Assembly: GCA_017438745.1 (NCBI GenBank)
Contig: JAFRUS010000088.1
Coordinates: 1-64,000, forward strand
Source of the DNA: Oscillospiraceae bacterium
GTDB lineage: Bacteria; Bacillota; Clostridia; Oscillospirales; Ruminococcaceae
DNA: 64,000 bases
Direction of reading: 5' to 3'
Each line of letters opens with the position of its first letter. Within the stretch, counting starts at the first letter, position 1. This document shows, piece by piece, positions 9,953-18,694 of the stretch. A program made the translations under genes and the position numbers. The notes under the pieces were generated by a model. The model saw nothing but the letters and a program-made list of their open reading frames with translations. It was not told where the DNA came from and searched no databases.

Positions 9953-10399
9953 ATGCCAGTAAAATACACAGAAGAACTCAGACCAACACTGCAGTGCAGG
10001 ACGTTTCCGCTGGGTTCGTTTGATAAATATAAATACGTTGTAATCTGCTCTTATTATGAAGGCAGGTATATGCTCAGCCGTCACAGCAGGAGAACAACAT
10101 GGGAAACACAGGGTGGACATATTGAAGCCGGTGAAACACCTTTGGAAGCGGCAAAGAGAGAACTGTATGAGGAGAGCGGTGTAACAGATGCTGAAATAAT
10201 ACCGGTATGCGACTACAACGCATGGTGCGACGCAGGTGATGCTAATGGGGTAGTGTTTGCTGCTGTTATTAAAACTCCGGGTCAACTGCCTGAAAGTGAA
10301 ATGGCAGAGGTTAAGTTTTTTGATCAGCTTCCGGATGAGCTTACATATCCGCTGGTTACTCCGGTTCTGTTTGAAGAAACAGGGAAGGCAGTGACCTGA
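9953..10399 (+). CDS. Nudix (MutT-like) hydrolase
   Basis: The 148-residue protein carries a full Nudix box, G55-x5-E61-x7-R69-E70-L-x-E73-E74-x-G76, which binds the metal that hydrolyses a nucleoside diphosphate linked to another moiety. The start at 9953 follows AAAGGAAACATC, better than the in-frame ATG at 9917. The surrounding residues (W before the box, DYNAWCDAGDANGVVF after it) suggest a house-cleaning or nucleotide-sugar type enzyme; the substrate cannot be told from sequence alone. It stands alone between accessory genes. Confidence 0.85.
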   Translation: MPVKYTEELRPTLQCRTFPLGSFDKYKYVVICSYYEGRYMLSRHSRRTTWETQGGHIEAGETPLEAAKRELYEESGVTDAEIIPVCDYNAWCDAGDANGVVFAAVIKTPGQLPESEMAEVKFFDQLPDELTYPLVTPVLFEETGKAVT

Positions 10400-10447
10400 C
10401 TTTGATATTCAGATACTGTTTTATAGTCACTTTGTGGAGGGATTATT

Positions 10448-10890
10448 ATGGAAAAAGGACTTTTACTAAAGGCAGCTGAACATAACTGGGGAATGATAGG
10501 TCCGGGAGATTGGCGTTTAATTACATGGTTTATATACAATGATGGTTCCTATGATATCATATCTGAATTTATCCAACAAGAGAACTCATGGATGAACTTT
10601 TAAAAAGTTCCGAATCGAAAGAGTGGCCGATAACAGTTGAGAATAAAATATCTGGATTTATGAAATCAGAAGATTTTTCAAAACTATGCGATGCTATAAA
10701 GTGTGATCCCTGGAGAGATCCTGATCGGGATTCCGGAGGCTGTGATGGAGTTGCGTGGGAAATAACATCATATCAGGATGGAGTTCTTTATAAAACAAGC
10801 GGGAAACTCGGCTATATTTATGGACATCAAAACCTTGAAACGCTGGTTAGTTTGCTTCCGCGAGATAGAAAAGTATATGAGTTGAATTAA
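10448..10890 (+). pseudogene. Frameshifted small hypothetical gene
   Basis: ATG 10448 (RBS GTGGAGGG) opens a frame coding MEKGLLLKAAEHNWGMIGPG and on to a stop at 10601-10603. The downstream frame that includes ATG 10588 continues MDELLKSSESKEWP to a stop at 10888-10890. The two parts join sensibly near 10565-10585, where the second frame reads PTRELMDELL just where the first loses sense, so a single gene of about 147 codons has suffered a one-base-type frameshift. No function is recognised. Sequencing error and genuine decay cannot be separated here. Confidence 0.6.
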
Positions 10891-10914
10891 TGATATTAGA
10901 GAGGCGAACTTTAA

Positions 10915-11286
10915 TTGAATCTTGAAATAGAAAACGGCGTGCTGAAAAAATTAGATATGCTATACTTCGGGGACATCGACGTTAATGAAATCGTTATTCC
11001 ACATGGTGTGACAAAAATCGGTTACAGGGCATTTGAGAACTATGGGTGTCGGATTGAAAGATTAACTATACCTGACACCGTGACTGAGATAGGTGAAAGC
11101 GCATTTGATTATTGCCCTGCTCTTACAGATCTGACCATCGGTAAGGGCGTGAAGGTGTTCGGAGAATATGTATTTGGTGAGTGTGATAACCTGAAAACTG
11201 TAACGCTCCCAGACAGAGATTTCAAGCTCGATAGAAAATTATTCAGTGAATTCAGTAACTTTACTATTAACTACAAAGAAAACTAA
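10915..11286 (+). CDS. Short LRR_5 (BspA-like) protein
   Basis: The 123-residue protein is made of leucine-rich repeats of the BspA/LRR_5 kind: IPHGVTKIGYRAFEN, IPDTVTEIGESAFDYC, LTIGKGVKVFGEYVFGEC. It begins with a TTG codon behind GAGAGGCG and has no signal peptide, so it is probably cytoplasmic, unlike the large secreted LRR proteins in this window. LRR_5 repeats are protein-binding scaffolds. It may be a stand-alone immunity or adaptor protein; nothing in the sequence decides this. Confidence 0.65.
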   Translation: MNLEIENGVLKKLDMLYFGDIDVNEIVIPHGVTKIGYRAFENYGCRIERLTIPDTVTEIGESAFDYCPALTDLTIGKGVKVFGEYVFGECDNLKTVTLPDRDFKLDRKLFSEFSNFTINYKEN

Positions 11287-11446
11287 AATTAACAGGCTCA
11301 CACAAATGACATCTGATACCGTTTATGGAAATAGAGTTTGGAAACGCTGCCGCAAAACTCTCTGGATGTGCAGAACCAATTCAAAGTTAATACTTCAAAT
11401 TGATACATGATGGAATTTTATAAGCATAAAACCTGAATACCGTTAA

Positions 11447-11482
11447 GCCGTCTGCGGTCAGTTCGCAGGCGGTTTTCTGTTT
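11447..11482 (+). terminator. Intrinsic terminator-like hairpin
   Basis: CCGTCTGCG pairs with CGCAGGCGG across a short loop, followed by TTTTCTGTTT. It lies between the LRR gene and the sigma-factor gene and probably ends the upstream transcript. Confidence 0.6.
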
Positions 11483-11591
11483 GAGAGACTAATCTGAAAT
11501 TTTTTTCAGAAAAATGTCCTTATTTGAATTGTATGTACGAGTATATATTATGAAAGCGATCGCTGAAACTGAATATGAAGGAGGAATGCGT

Positions 11592-12158
11592 ATGACAGAT
11601 CAGGAGTTCGTTGAACACATGAAAAGATCTCCGGAAGAGTGCATGAAAGCGGTTTTTGATGAATACTGCAATTATGTGTATATCATAGCAGCGACTAAAC
11701 TCAGAAACTGTGGAACTACGGAAGATATAGAAGAATGTGTGAGTGACGTTTTTACAGAGGTGTTCAGAAAGAAAGATGATCTTGGTGACCGCGAAGGTGA
11801 TCTGAAAGGATTCATCGGAGTGATAGCCAGATGCAGAGCGATAGATATGTACAGAAAGCTCAGTGCGAAAGCATATAAAACGATATCTTCTGATGATGAA
11901 GGTATTATCGAATTATCGTCCGGAGAGAACGTAGCCGAATCTGTCGAGATGTCAGAGCGTAATTCCATCATATTTAATAAGATAAAAGAATTAGGCGAAC
12001 CTGACACGTCGATAATTGTAAAACAGTACTACTACAATATGACGGTATCTGAAATAGGAAGAGTGCTCTCAATGACCGCGGCTGCAGTACAGAAACGAAG
12101 TATCAGAGCAAGAGAGAAGCTTAAAAAGATGCTTTCTGAAGCCGGCATAAATTACTAA
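11592..12158 (+). CDS. ECF-type RNA polymerase sigma factor
   Basis: The 188-residue protein has region 2 (EECVSDVFTEVFRKKDDL, then LKGFIGVIARCRAIDMYRK) and region 4 (MTVSEIGRVLSMTAAAVQKR, a helix-turn-helix binding the -35 element). AAGGAGG at about 11578-11584 sits seven bases before ATG 11592, so this start is chosen over the in-frame ATG at 11514. It directs core polymerase to a small regulon, and is followed 12 bp later by a membrane protein that is its likely anti-sigma partner. Such pairs are usually autoregulated; no matching promoter could be assigned. Confidence 0.85.
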   Translation: MTDQEFVEHMKRSPEECMKAVFDEYCNYVYIIAATKLRNCGTTEDIEECVSDVFTEVFRKKDDLGDREGDLKGFIGVIARCRAIDMYRKLSAKAYKTISSDDEGIIELSSGENVAESVEMSERNSIIFNKIKELGEPDTSIIVKQYYYNMTVSEIGRVLSMTAAAVQKRSIRAREKLKKMLSEAGINY

Positions 12159-12170
12159 GGAGGGATAAGT

Positions 12171-13775
12171 ATGAATATGAAAGATGAAAAGTTCGGTGAA
12201 TTCGACATTGATCCTGAAACCGCAGACAGAATTGCGAAAGAGTACCCGTCCCTGTCAGATTCGGCCAGAGAAAGAATGTTTAATATGATAGAGAACAAAA
12301 TGAATATATCAAATAAAGATGAGGCTGATACCAGCTGCAGCGTTCCCGTTGTAGAAAAAAAGAATCGTCCGGGATGGATCATGTTCGCAGGCATGGCAGC
12401 GGCAGTTGCTGTTATTGCCGGCAGTATAGGCGGAGGAAACTATCTGCACCAGAAGCTGAATGATCCGGATCCGGTTGTAAGTACGGTAACAGAATCAGAA
12501 CCTGCAGCAAGCCAGACTTCAGTAACAGAACCTGCAGCAAGTCAGTCATCAGTGACAAAACAGACTTCTGTAAGCCCGGTAATAGTAAAGGAAACCGTTA
12601 TCGGTTCGTCATTTGCGACAGGAACTGCTTCTGAATCTTCTGTAACAACAAGCACAACTGAAACTTCTGCAGCTCCTGCAACTCCTGAAACTCCTGAAAC
12701 TTCTTCAGCGCCTCAGCCGGAAGGTATTCGCTGTGACCAGATAAAGCTGCCTGGTGATTTTTATAACTATATAAAAGCAAGACGTACCGCAGACGGATTC
12801 GGCTACATTGGCTATAATCAGAATCATCAGCTGGCATATCTGCACATCAGCGAAGATATGCAGACATCAGAATCATTTGTACTTACACCGCCTGATCACG
12901 GAGATTACGATGTTCTTCGTTATCAATGCTATGCATTTGATAATGACGGTGTCTGGGTGATTGTCAACAGGGAAAGTCACGACGGACCTGAACCTGAAGG
13001 CGGACGATCATATCTTAATCATGACGAGTATGAGATCTGGGATAACAGCAGACAGGACCACTATCTTCTCTGCCACTATGCCGGAGACGGAACACTTATC
13101 TCAAGTGCATCTTTAGAAGGCCTTCAGGACAGCACTCTAAGCTATGCCTCTGCTGAAAGTTTTGAATGTGTGGGTGAGATTCTGTATCTGAAATCGCGTT
13201 ATGATGACAAGATTTTCAGGATCAACAAAGAAACAGCAGAAGTCTCTGTGACACGGGAAACTGAAAGGGAGAAAAAAATCTATAAATACCTCTGCATTGA
13301 CCGTGATGACAAGCCTTTGATGCTTCAGGAAAATGTGGATGTTGTTCCTGACTGTGCCTATATTTCTAATGTTTCTGTCTTTGAATTCGACCCTGCATCC
13401 GGCAGCCTCGGACAGACACTCTACTCTACCGCTGACGGCTGGCAGTTAGAAAGCTACAGTATCGTGGGACCTGAGTTCAGAGTCGTGAAAGGCTGTGGTC
13501 AGTACCGGCTCTTCGTAAGCACGGGCAGCGAATTTATAGGCATACGTGACAACGGCGAACAGGAACTGATCTTCGACTTTGATTCTGACTTCGTTAATAA
13601 CAGCACAATAATTGACTGCCTTAAGACAAAGAATTACGAAGAATTTATAAGGAATATTGAGATCATACCTGTTGATGATACTCATTTTCTGGGGCTTATT
13701 GATCTTCCGGCCGGAATTATTGATCGTCCTGACAACGCTCCGCTTACATACGCATTCCGTCTGACTCCACGTTAA
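12171..13775 (+). CDS. Membrane-anchored putative anti-sigma factor with extracellular domain
   Basis: The 534-residue protein has a roughly 65-residue cytoplasmic head, one membrane segment (about residues 64-85, IMFAGMAAAVAVIAG), a long Ser/Thr/Pro/Glu-rich linker with imperfect repeats of TESEPAASQTSVTEPAASQS type (about 100-185), and a large extracellular domain rich in beta strands that resembles a beta-propeller sensor. AAGGAGGG precedes the start. It is translated right after the ECF sigma gene. The head is presumed to hold the sigma factor until a surface signal is sensed. That role is inferred from topology and neighbourhood. Confidence 0.65.
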   Translation: MNMKDEKFGEFDIDPETADRIAKEYPSLSDSARERMFNMIENKMNISNKDEADTSCSVPVVEKKNRPGWIMFAGMAAAVAVIAGSIGGGNYLHQKLNDPDPVVSTVTESEPAASQTSVTEPAASQSSVTKQTSVSPVIVKETVIGSSFATGTASESSVTTSTTETSAAPATPETPETSSAPQPEGIRCDQIKLPGDFYNYIKARRTADGFGYIGYNQNHQLAYLHISEDMQTSESFVLTPPDHGDYDVLRYQCYAFDNDGVWVIVNRESHDGPEPEGGRSYLNHDEYEIWDNSRQDHYLLCHYAGDGTLISSASLEGLQDSTLSYASAESFECVGEILYLKSRYDDKIFRINKETAEVSVTRETEREKKIYKYLCIDRDDKPLMLQENVDVVPDCAYISNVSVFEFDPASGSLGQTLYSTADGWQLESYSIVGPEFRVVKGCGQYRLFVSTGSEFIGIRDNGEQELIFDFDSDFVNNSTIIDCLKTKNYEEFIRNIEIIPVDDTHFLGLIDLPAGIIDRPDNAPLTYAFRLTPR

Positions 13776-13821
13776 GGATCTGCGAGTGAATCAGAGTTTT
13801 CATAAGTAAATGTATTATAGT

Positions 13822-13854
13822 ACCGGTCATGCAAGGTGACCGGTATTTTTTTTA
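13822..13854 (+). terminator. Intrinsic terminator after sigma/anti-sigma operon
   Basis: ACCGGTCA and TGACCGGT form a perfect 8-bp stem around a 7-base loop, followed by a run of eight T. It sits about 45 bp after the anti-sigma stop codon. Confidence 0.9.
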
Positions 13855-13863
13855 TACATTCAA

Positions 13864-13938
13864 CAAAGTCAAGAATAACAATATTCATCCTTGACTTACA
13901 TAATAATAAATGTTATGATTTCATAGATGAATAATAAC
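13864..13938 (+). promoter_or_regulatory. Promoter block, copy 1 of 3
   Basis: TTGACT (13891-13896), a 17-bp spacer and TATGAT (13914-13919) form a sigma-A promoter for the LRR-dockerin gene at 13984. The surrounding 75 bp, including an upstream CAAAGTCAAGAATAACAA and a downstream ATAGATGAATAATAAC, recurs almost unchanged at 34647-34721 and, from the -35 region on, at 36665-36720. Confidence 0.85.
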
Positions 13939-13983
13939 TTTGGAATACAGTTGTAAAGAGAAGTACGAAATGAGGAAAGAAAA

Positions 13984-15741
13984 ATGAAAAGAATAATCTC
14001 AGTCCTGACGGGACTATGTATGTTCACGGCATTCCTGTGCGTACCCGCGGCAATTACCGCATATGCACTTGACACGCGAGAGGGTGGGGTGCGTGTCACA
14101 GAAAAGTCAGGAACCTGCGGAGATAATATAACATGGGTACTCGACACAAACGGGACACTGACCATCAGCGGATCAGGAAAAATGTATGACTATGACAAAG
14201 ATAACCCGACTCCCTTTTTAGGTGACTATTATCCGTACATTAAGAAGATTATCGTTCAGGGTAAGGTGACTCATATCGGGGACAGAGCATTTGATAGCTG
14301 CTCTGATGCAGTAACTGTGACACTTCCGGACAGTGTTACGAGTATCGGATATCGTGCATTTGCTGGCTGCTGCGAAATGACCAGTTTCAAGATTCCCTCC
14401 AAAGTGACTGTCATCAATAACGAGGCTTTCCGTGGCTGTGATGGTCTGACTTCGCTGACGATCCCTAAGGGTGTGACAAGCATTGGAGAATGGACTTTCT
14501 CTGGCTGTGGTGGTCTGACTTCGCTGACAATCCCCGAGGGTGTGACAAGCATCGGAGAATTTGCTTTCGATTCTTGTGAATCCCTGACTTCTGTGAGCAT
14601 ACCGAACAGTGTAAAAGGGATTGAAACTCAGTGTTTCGGTTACTGCTCAAATCTAAAATCCGTGACACTTCCGGACAATTTAGAATTCATAGCGGACCGC
14701 GCATTCACGGACTGTACGAACCTGAAATCTATAAAAATTCCGGATAGTGTAAAATGGATAGAAGGTTCGGCTTTCCGAAAATGTTCCAGCCTGACATCTG
14801 TGAACATTCCAGCTAACGTGTATCTGATCGGAAACTGGGCGTTTGCTCAATGTCCTGGTCTTACAGCAATTAATGTTTCTGCAAAGAATGCGAAATATAC
14901 CAGCATTGACGGTGTTGTCTATACAAAAGATAAAAAAGAACTGGAAATCTATCCTGGAGGCAAAAAAGGCGCATTTACTGTTCCGTCAACTGTGACGCAT
15001 ATTAACAAGTATTCTTTCTATGGCTGTATGGGTGTGACATCTGTTAAAATTCCGGATAGTGTGTGGAGAATCGAGGAATGTGCTTTCTGGGAATGCGAAA
15101 ACCTGACCTCTGTGTTCATTCCGGATTCTGTGTCAGCAATCGATAATGGTGCGTTTGCGCACTGCACTAGTCTGCAGACAGTGAATATTCCGAAAGGCGA
15201 AACCGCCATCAGCGACTTTGTTTTTGAAGGCTGTACAAGTCTGGCTTCCGTGAACTTACCGGACACATTGATAGGTATTTGCAAGGGTGCTTTTTCAGGC
15301 TGCACGAGTCTGAAATCAGTGACGATTCCGGAAAGTGTGATAATGATCCAGGAACGTGCTTTCGAGAATTGTAAGAAACTGTCCTCCGTTACGATCCTGA
15401 ACCCGGAGTGCCAAATAGCTGAGGGAAAAAATACGTTCACTTCCCAGGGCGATTTTTTCATTGGAGTTTTTCACGGATACGAGGGCAGTACCACCCAGGA
15501 TTATGCGAAGAACAACGGGCGCGGATTTGTAGCTCTCAGTAACCCCATCCCCGGCGACCTGAACAGCGATGGAAAAATCGACGTAACAGACCTTACAATT
15601 CTTTCTGTTCATCTTCTTGACAAGAACGAATTAACAGCAGCAGCGCGTAAGGCAGCCGACGTTGACAGCAACAGAAACGTAGATCTTGCAGACCTTGCAG
15701 GACTCAGACAATTTATTGCAAAGAAGATAGAGGAGTTTTGA
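13984..15741 (+). CDS. Secreted LRR_5 (BspA-like) protein with C-terminal dockerin
   Basis: This 585-residue protein has a signal peptide (MKRIISVLTGLCMFTAFLCV, cleaved near ITAYA), a short N-terminal domain with GTCGDNITWVLDTNGTLTIS, about 17 LRR_5 repeats of the IPxxVTxIGxxAFxGC pattern, and a dockerin from about residue 520. The first calcium loop is D-L-N-S-D-G-K-I-D-V-T-D; the second (D-V-D-S-N-R-N-V-D) has lost the usual D-G at loop positions 5-6. The dockerin should attach it to a cohesin on a scaffoldin; LRR_5 domains bind proteins or polysaccharide-associated ligands. It is a paralogue of the protein at 34911. Confidence 0.9.
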   Translation: MKRIISVLTGLCMFTAFLCVPAAITAYALDTREGGVRVTEKSGTCGDNITWVLDTNGTLTISGSGKMYDYDKDNPTPFLGDYYPYIKKIIVQGKVTHIGDRAFDSCSDAVTVTLPDSVTSIGYRAFAGCCEMTSFKIPSKVTVINNEAFRGCDGLTSLTIPKGVTSIGEWTFSGCGGLTSLTIPEGVTSIGEFAFDSCESLTSVSIPNSVKGIETQCFGYCSNLKSVTLPDNLEFIADRAFTDCTNLKSIKIPDSVKWIEGSAFRKCSSLTSVNIPANVYLIGNWAFAQCPGLTAINVSAKNAKYTSIDGVVYTKDKKELEIYPGGKKGAFTVPSTVTHINKYSFYGCMGVTSVKIPDSVWRIEECAFWECENLTSVFIPDSVSAIDNGAFAHCTSLQTVNIPKGETAISDFVFEGCTSLASVNLPDTLIGICKGAFSGCTSLKSVTIPESVIMIQERAFENCKKLSSVTILNPECQIAEGKNTFTSQGDFFIGVFHGYEGSTTQDYAKNNGRGFVALSNPIPGDLNSDGKIDVTDLTILSVHLLDKNELTAAARKAADVDSNRNVDLADLAGLRQFIAKKIEEF

Positions 15742-15784
15742 TCCTGTTTATTTGCAGTACGTCTTCTACAGGAGGGAATATTTT

Positions 15785-17065
15785 ATGAGAAAGCATCATA
15801 TTATAACTGTACTTCTTTGTACACTTGCTGTGTCACTGACAGGCTGTTCAGAGAAGACTGAACCGGAAAACAATTCCGGACTGACTGAAGTGGTACAGGA
15901 TACATCTGATGTTACGGAAAGTGTAACAGATCAAAATACAGAAAATACACCTTTGCAGACAAGTTCGGTTTCGTCATTATCTGAAGATCCATCTGTAACA
16001 GAGGATCTAAAATTAGCAAAACTAACTCTTGGTCCCACTAATGCCGGAGCCATTACAGAAGACGGCACCCTTTATATGTGGGGAGACGGTGACAAATATA
16101 AGCTTGGAAACGGCGATTTTAGTATGGCTCGAACTCCACTGAAAATTATGGATAATGTTGATGAATTATACTGCGGAGAAAATAGCGGTGCGGCTATAAC
16201 CAGAGACGGAAGTTTGTATATGTGGGGATCAATTACGCCTTTTCCCAAACAAGAAAATGCTCTGTATAAGAATCTAAGATTTCCTGAAAAAATCATGGAC
16301 AATGTGAAATATGCAAGTCTTGGGATCAGTCATGCGGCAGTAATCAAAAATGACAACAGTCTGTATATGTGGGGTCCCTCTTCTGACGGGCAGCTCGGCA
16401 ACGGTATAAATGATATTTATGAATACCCTGATACTCCGGTAAAGATAATGGATGATGTCAGATGTGTAAGTCTTGGCAGGCTATTCAGTACAGCAGTAAC
16501 CCTTGACGGAAGCCTTTATACATGGGGATCGAACAAATGGGCTCAGCTTGGCAACGGAAAAAGCGGTGAGGATGAATTTGAAGCCGAACCAGTGAAAATC
16601 ATGGATAATGTTAAGTATGCCTGTACTTTCGATACTCACAGTGCAGCTATCACAGAGGACGGCAGCCTTTATATGTGGGGAAGTAACGACTTTGGACAGA
16701 TTGGCAACGGAAAAAGCGGTGAGGATGAATTTGAAGCTGAACCAGTGAAAATCATGGACAACGTTAAGTATGTCAGTACCGGCCATGGTCACAGTGCAGC
16801 TATCACAGAAGACGGCAGTATTTATATGTGGGGCTGGAACGACTCTGGTCAGCTTGGAAACGGAGAACATGGAGTCGGCGTACTGTCTGATGTTCCTGTA
16901 AAAATAATGGATAACGTTAAGAGTGTAAGTCTTGGAAACGGGCACAGCGGTGCTCTGACAGAAGACGGTGAACTGTATATGTGGGGCAATAACGCATTTA
17001 ACAATATCATAGGTTTCAAAGACGATGTTTATGTTCCGACAAGGGTATATATACCCGGTAAGTAA
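15785..17065 (+). CDS. RCC1-repeat surface lipoprotein
   Basis: The 426-residue protein starts at 15785 behind AGGAGGGAAT. Its signal peptide ends in a clear lipobox (LTGC, Cys at about residue 22). A Ser/Thr/Glu linker is followed by about seven RCC1-type beta-propeller blades, each with AAITEDGSLYMWGSND and a VKIMDNVKYV strand. Two neighbouring blades (bases about 16550-16620 and 16700-16770) are almost identical in DNA, which points to recent internal duplication. In bacteria such propellers are extracellular binding modules. It follows the LRR-dockerin gene by 43 bp, so co-transcription is possible. Confidence 0.85.
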   Translation: MRKHHIITVLLCTLAVSLTGCSEKTEPENNSGLTEVVQDTSDVTESVTDQNTENTPLQTSSVSSLSEDPSVTEDLKLAKLTLGPTNAGAITEDGTLYMWGDGDKYKLGNGDFSMARTPLKIMDNVDELYCGENSGAAITRDGSLYMWGSITPFPKQENALYKNLRFPEKIMDNVKYASLGISHAAVIKNDNSLYMWGPSSDGQLGNGINDIYEYPDTPVKIMDDVRCVSLGRLFSTAVTLDGSLYTWGSNKWAQLGNGKSGEDEFEAEPVKIMDNVKYACTFDTHSAAITEDGSLYMWGSNDFGQIGNGKSGEDEFEAEPVKIMDNVKYVSTGHGHSAAITEDGSIYMWGWNDSGQLGNGEHGVGVLSDVPVKIMDNVKSVSLGNGHSGALTEDGELYMWGNNAFNNIIGFKDDVYVPTRVYIPGK

Positions 17066-17070
17066 ATGAT

Positions 17071-17160
17071 ATGGTATTTTCCATCATGCTGATGGAAAAT
17101 GCTATTGTAATATTCTGCCGACGGCAGCACCATTAATATGGCAGCGGCCAGGCCGCTGCC
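17071..17160. repeat. Two-hairpin intergenic element (family A), copy 1
   Basis: Hairpin A is ATTTTCCATCA-TGC-TGATGGAAAAT (17076-17100), then a GCTATT linker and hairpin CTGCCGACGGCAG (17115-17127), followed by a third palindrome GGCAGCGGCCAGGCCGCTGCC-type stem (17140-17160). Confidence 0.8.
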
Positions 17161-17164
17161 TGTA

Positions 17165-17235
17165 AAAAGGTATTTTCCATCACTCGTGATGAAAAATATA
17201 TAATAGCAATGGCCGCCGCGGAGGCGGCCATTACA
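17165..17235. repeat. Two-hairpin intergenic element (family A), copy 2
   Basis: AAGGTATTTTCCATCAC, TCG and GTGATGAAAAA form hairpin A; the linker reads TATATAATAGC; hairpin B is ATGGCCGCC/GGCGGCCAT (17209-17231). It lies in tandem with copy 1 and is nearly identical to the copy at 21774. Confidence 0.85.
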
Positions 17236-17467
17236 TTTCAGGAAGCAAGAGCATCACAGCTGTGTTATCGAAAAAGCATGATTGAATTGGTGAATATTGC
17301 TATGCGGTTTATGAAGATATTTTCATCATAAACCGCTTGACAATCAAAGATATGTTTGATACAATATAGTTGTAGCAAATATAAATTGTTGTGTACTAAT
17401 AAAGTAATGGTCTGTTAGCAGTTATGGTACATGATATCACAAAGAATCAAGAACCGGAGGTATATTT
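17236..17467. other. Gap upstream of flavodoxin gene
   Basis: Besides the two family A elements before it, this stretch holds a 32-bp segment (GCATCACAGCTGTGTTATCG and following bases, 17249-17281) that recurs at 21690-21721, and the hairpin and promoter listed separately. No gene is seen. Confidence 0.6.
17304..17365 (+). promoter_or_regulatory. Flavodoxin promoter preceded by a perfect hairpin
   Basis: TTGACA (17337-17342), 17 bp, TACAAT (17360-17365). Directly abutting the -35 box is an 11-bp perfect inverted repeat, GCGGTTTATGA (17304-17314) and TCATAAACCGC (17326-17336), which could be an operator or an upstream terminator without a T-tract. Confidence 0.7.
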
Positions 17468-17911
17468 ATGAAATCTATAGTTATTTACTTCAGCACAGAA
17501 ACAGGCAAAACAAGAAAGGTAGCAGAGGAGTTCTCAAAGTCGAAAGGTGCTGATCTTTTCGAGATCGTACCGGAAATTCCGTACAGTGCAGCTGATATAA
17601 AGTGGACCAATCCGCTTGCAAGATGCAATAAAGAGAAGATAGGCAAAAAGGATGTTCCTGTTAAGGGAAAGATCGAAAACTGGGATGAATACGACACTGT
17701 ATATCTCGGATTCCCGATATGGTATGCCGGTGCACCGAATGTAGTCAACACTTTCTGCAAAGGTTACAGCTGGGCAGGAAAGAATCTTCACATTTTTGCA
17801 ACATCAGGCGGCAGCGGAATAGGAAAAACCGCAGAAAAACTCGAACCGTATGTAAGCGGTGCAAAAATAGCCGGAGCAGTCAGAGTTACATCTGCATCTG
17901 AGATCGTCTGA
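17468..17911 (+). CDS. Flavodoxin
   Basis: The 147-residue protein starts behind CCGGAGG and has the flavodoxin phosphate loop STETGKTRKVAEEF at residues 9-22, the aromatic-containing segment GFPIWYAGAPNVV that stacks on the FMN ring, and the ATSGGSGIGKTAEKL loop. It is an FMN-binding electron carrier or a small NAD(P)H-dependent reductase of flavodoxin_4 type. It is a single-gene unit with its own promoter. The partner reductase is not in the neighbourhood; the radical SAM enzymes further on need such low-potential electrons, but the link is speculative. Confidence 0.85.
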   Translation: MKSIVIYFSTETGKTRKVAEEFSKSKGADLFEIVPEIPYSAADIKWTNPLARCNKEKIGKKDVPVKGKIENWDEYDTVYLGFPIWYAGAPNVVNTFCKGYSWAGKNLHIFATSGGSGIGKTAEKLEPYVSGAKIAGAVRVTSASEIV

Positions 17912-18003
17912 GTACGAATTCTATGTGACATTGGTGCTGTTAAAATGATTTTCAGTCATATTAATCAGATTTTAGTATGAACTTTTCCTCTCATATATAA
18001 ATC

Positions 18004-18046
18004 AGGCATAACCCACGTAAAACTGCGGGTTATGCCTTTGCTTTTT
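18004..18046 (+). terminator. Intrinsic terminator after flavodoxin gene
   Basis: AGGCATAACCC pairs with GGGTTATGCCT, followed by TTGCTTTTTATT. Lies about 95 bp after the flavodoxin stop. Confidence 0.85.
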
Positions 18047-18103
18047 ATTCTGATATTTACCGGCCGGAAAGTAAATAAAAAATATATTTTATATGATTTA
18101 CTG

Positions 18104-18131
18104 TTGACTAAACTAAAAATTGTGATATAAT
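18104..18131 (+). promoter_or_regulatory. Sigma-A promoter
   Basis: TTGACT (18104-18109), 16-bp spacer, TATAAT (18126-18131), about 50 bp before the membrane-protein gene at 18181. Confidence 0.8.
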
Positions 18132-18180
18132 TTAGTCATAAATATTAAATTCGCTATTAATAAAACAGGATGGTGAGAAA

Positions 18181-18630
18181 ATGCTTGGATTAATCGTGGT
18201 TGTAATCGGAGTGTATATTCTTATTAAGATAATGGATATAATGAGCGGCGATATAAACCGACGCAGCTTACATAGGAGATTTTATAAAAAACGTTATTAT
18301 GAAGTGTGCGGGAAAGTTGTATCCTTTAAAGATCTTTCAGAGGGAATGGGAATACATAAAGAAGTAAACTACGTTATTGATGTTGAAACATCGGAAGGGC
18401 AGTTATTTCATGTGACTACGCAGAATAAAAAAGCAAGTAAATACAGGAAAAAAACTTCTATCACTTTGCTTGTGCCAAGACAGGATGATTATCAGATCAA
18501 AGATGATGAAAATGCAGTTGTGATCAAAGAAGAATCCGGCTCAGTGTTTAGAATAATCCTTGCTATAATCTTAGCATGTCTGGTTTACTTATTATATTTA
18601 TTTATCTTCGGTCAAGTATTTATTGCTTAG
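18181..18630 (+). CDS. Small membrane protein, function unknown
   Basis: The 149-residue protein has an N-terminal hydrophobic segment (MLGLIVVVIGVYILIKIMDI), a soluble beta-rich middle (about residues 40-118, with VSFKDLSEGMG and TLLVPRQDDY) and a C-terminal hydrophobic segment (IILAIILACLVYLLYLFIFG). The middle resembles the OB-like DUF3592 type domain of small bacterial membrane proteins, a weak impression only. GATGGTGAG precedes the ATG. It overlaps nothing and has its own promoter. Confidence 0.65.
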   Translation: MLGLIVVVIGVYILIKIMDIMSGDINRRSLHRRFYKKRYYEVCGKVVSFKDLSEGMGIHKEVNYVIDVETSEGQLFHVTTQNKKASKYRKKTSITLLVPRQDDYQIKDDENAVVIKEESGSVFRIILAIILACLVYLLYLFIFGQVFIA

Positions 18631-18694
18631 CGTCCGGTGTATTAAAGAAAATACGATGATATTAAGAGAAAATAATACAGGAGACAGAATAAAC

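Noticed and set aside
15018-15461. Long antisense ORFs inside the LRR genes
   Set aside because: They mirror the repeat periodicity of the true coding strand, with no ribosome sites or signal peptides.
16500-16945. Regular direct repeats that might suggest a CRISPR array
   Set aside because: They are in-frame RCC1 blades in a coding gene; spacing and divergence are wrong for CRISPR.
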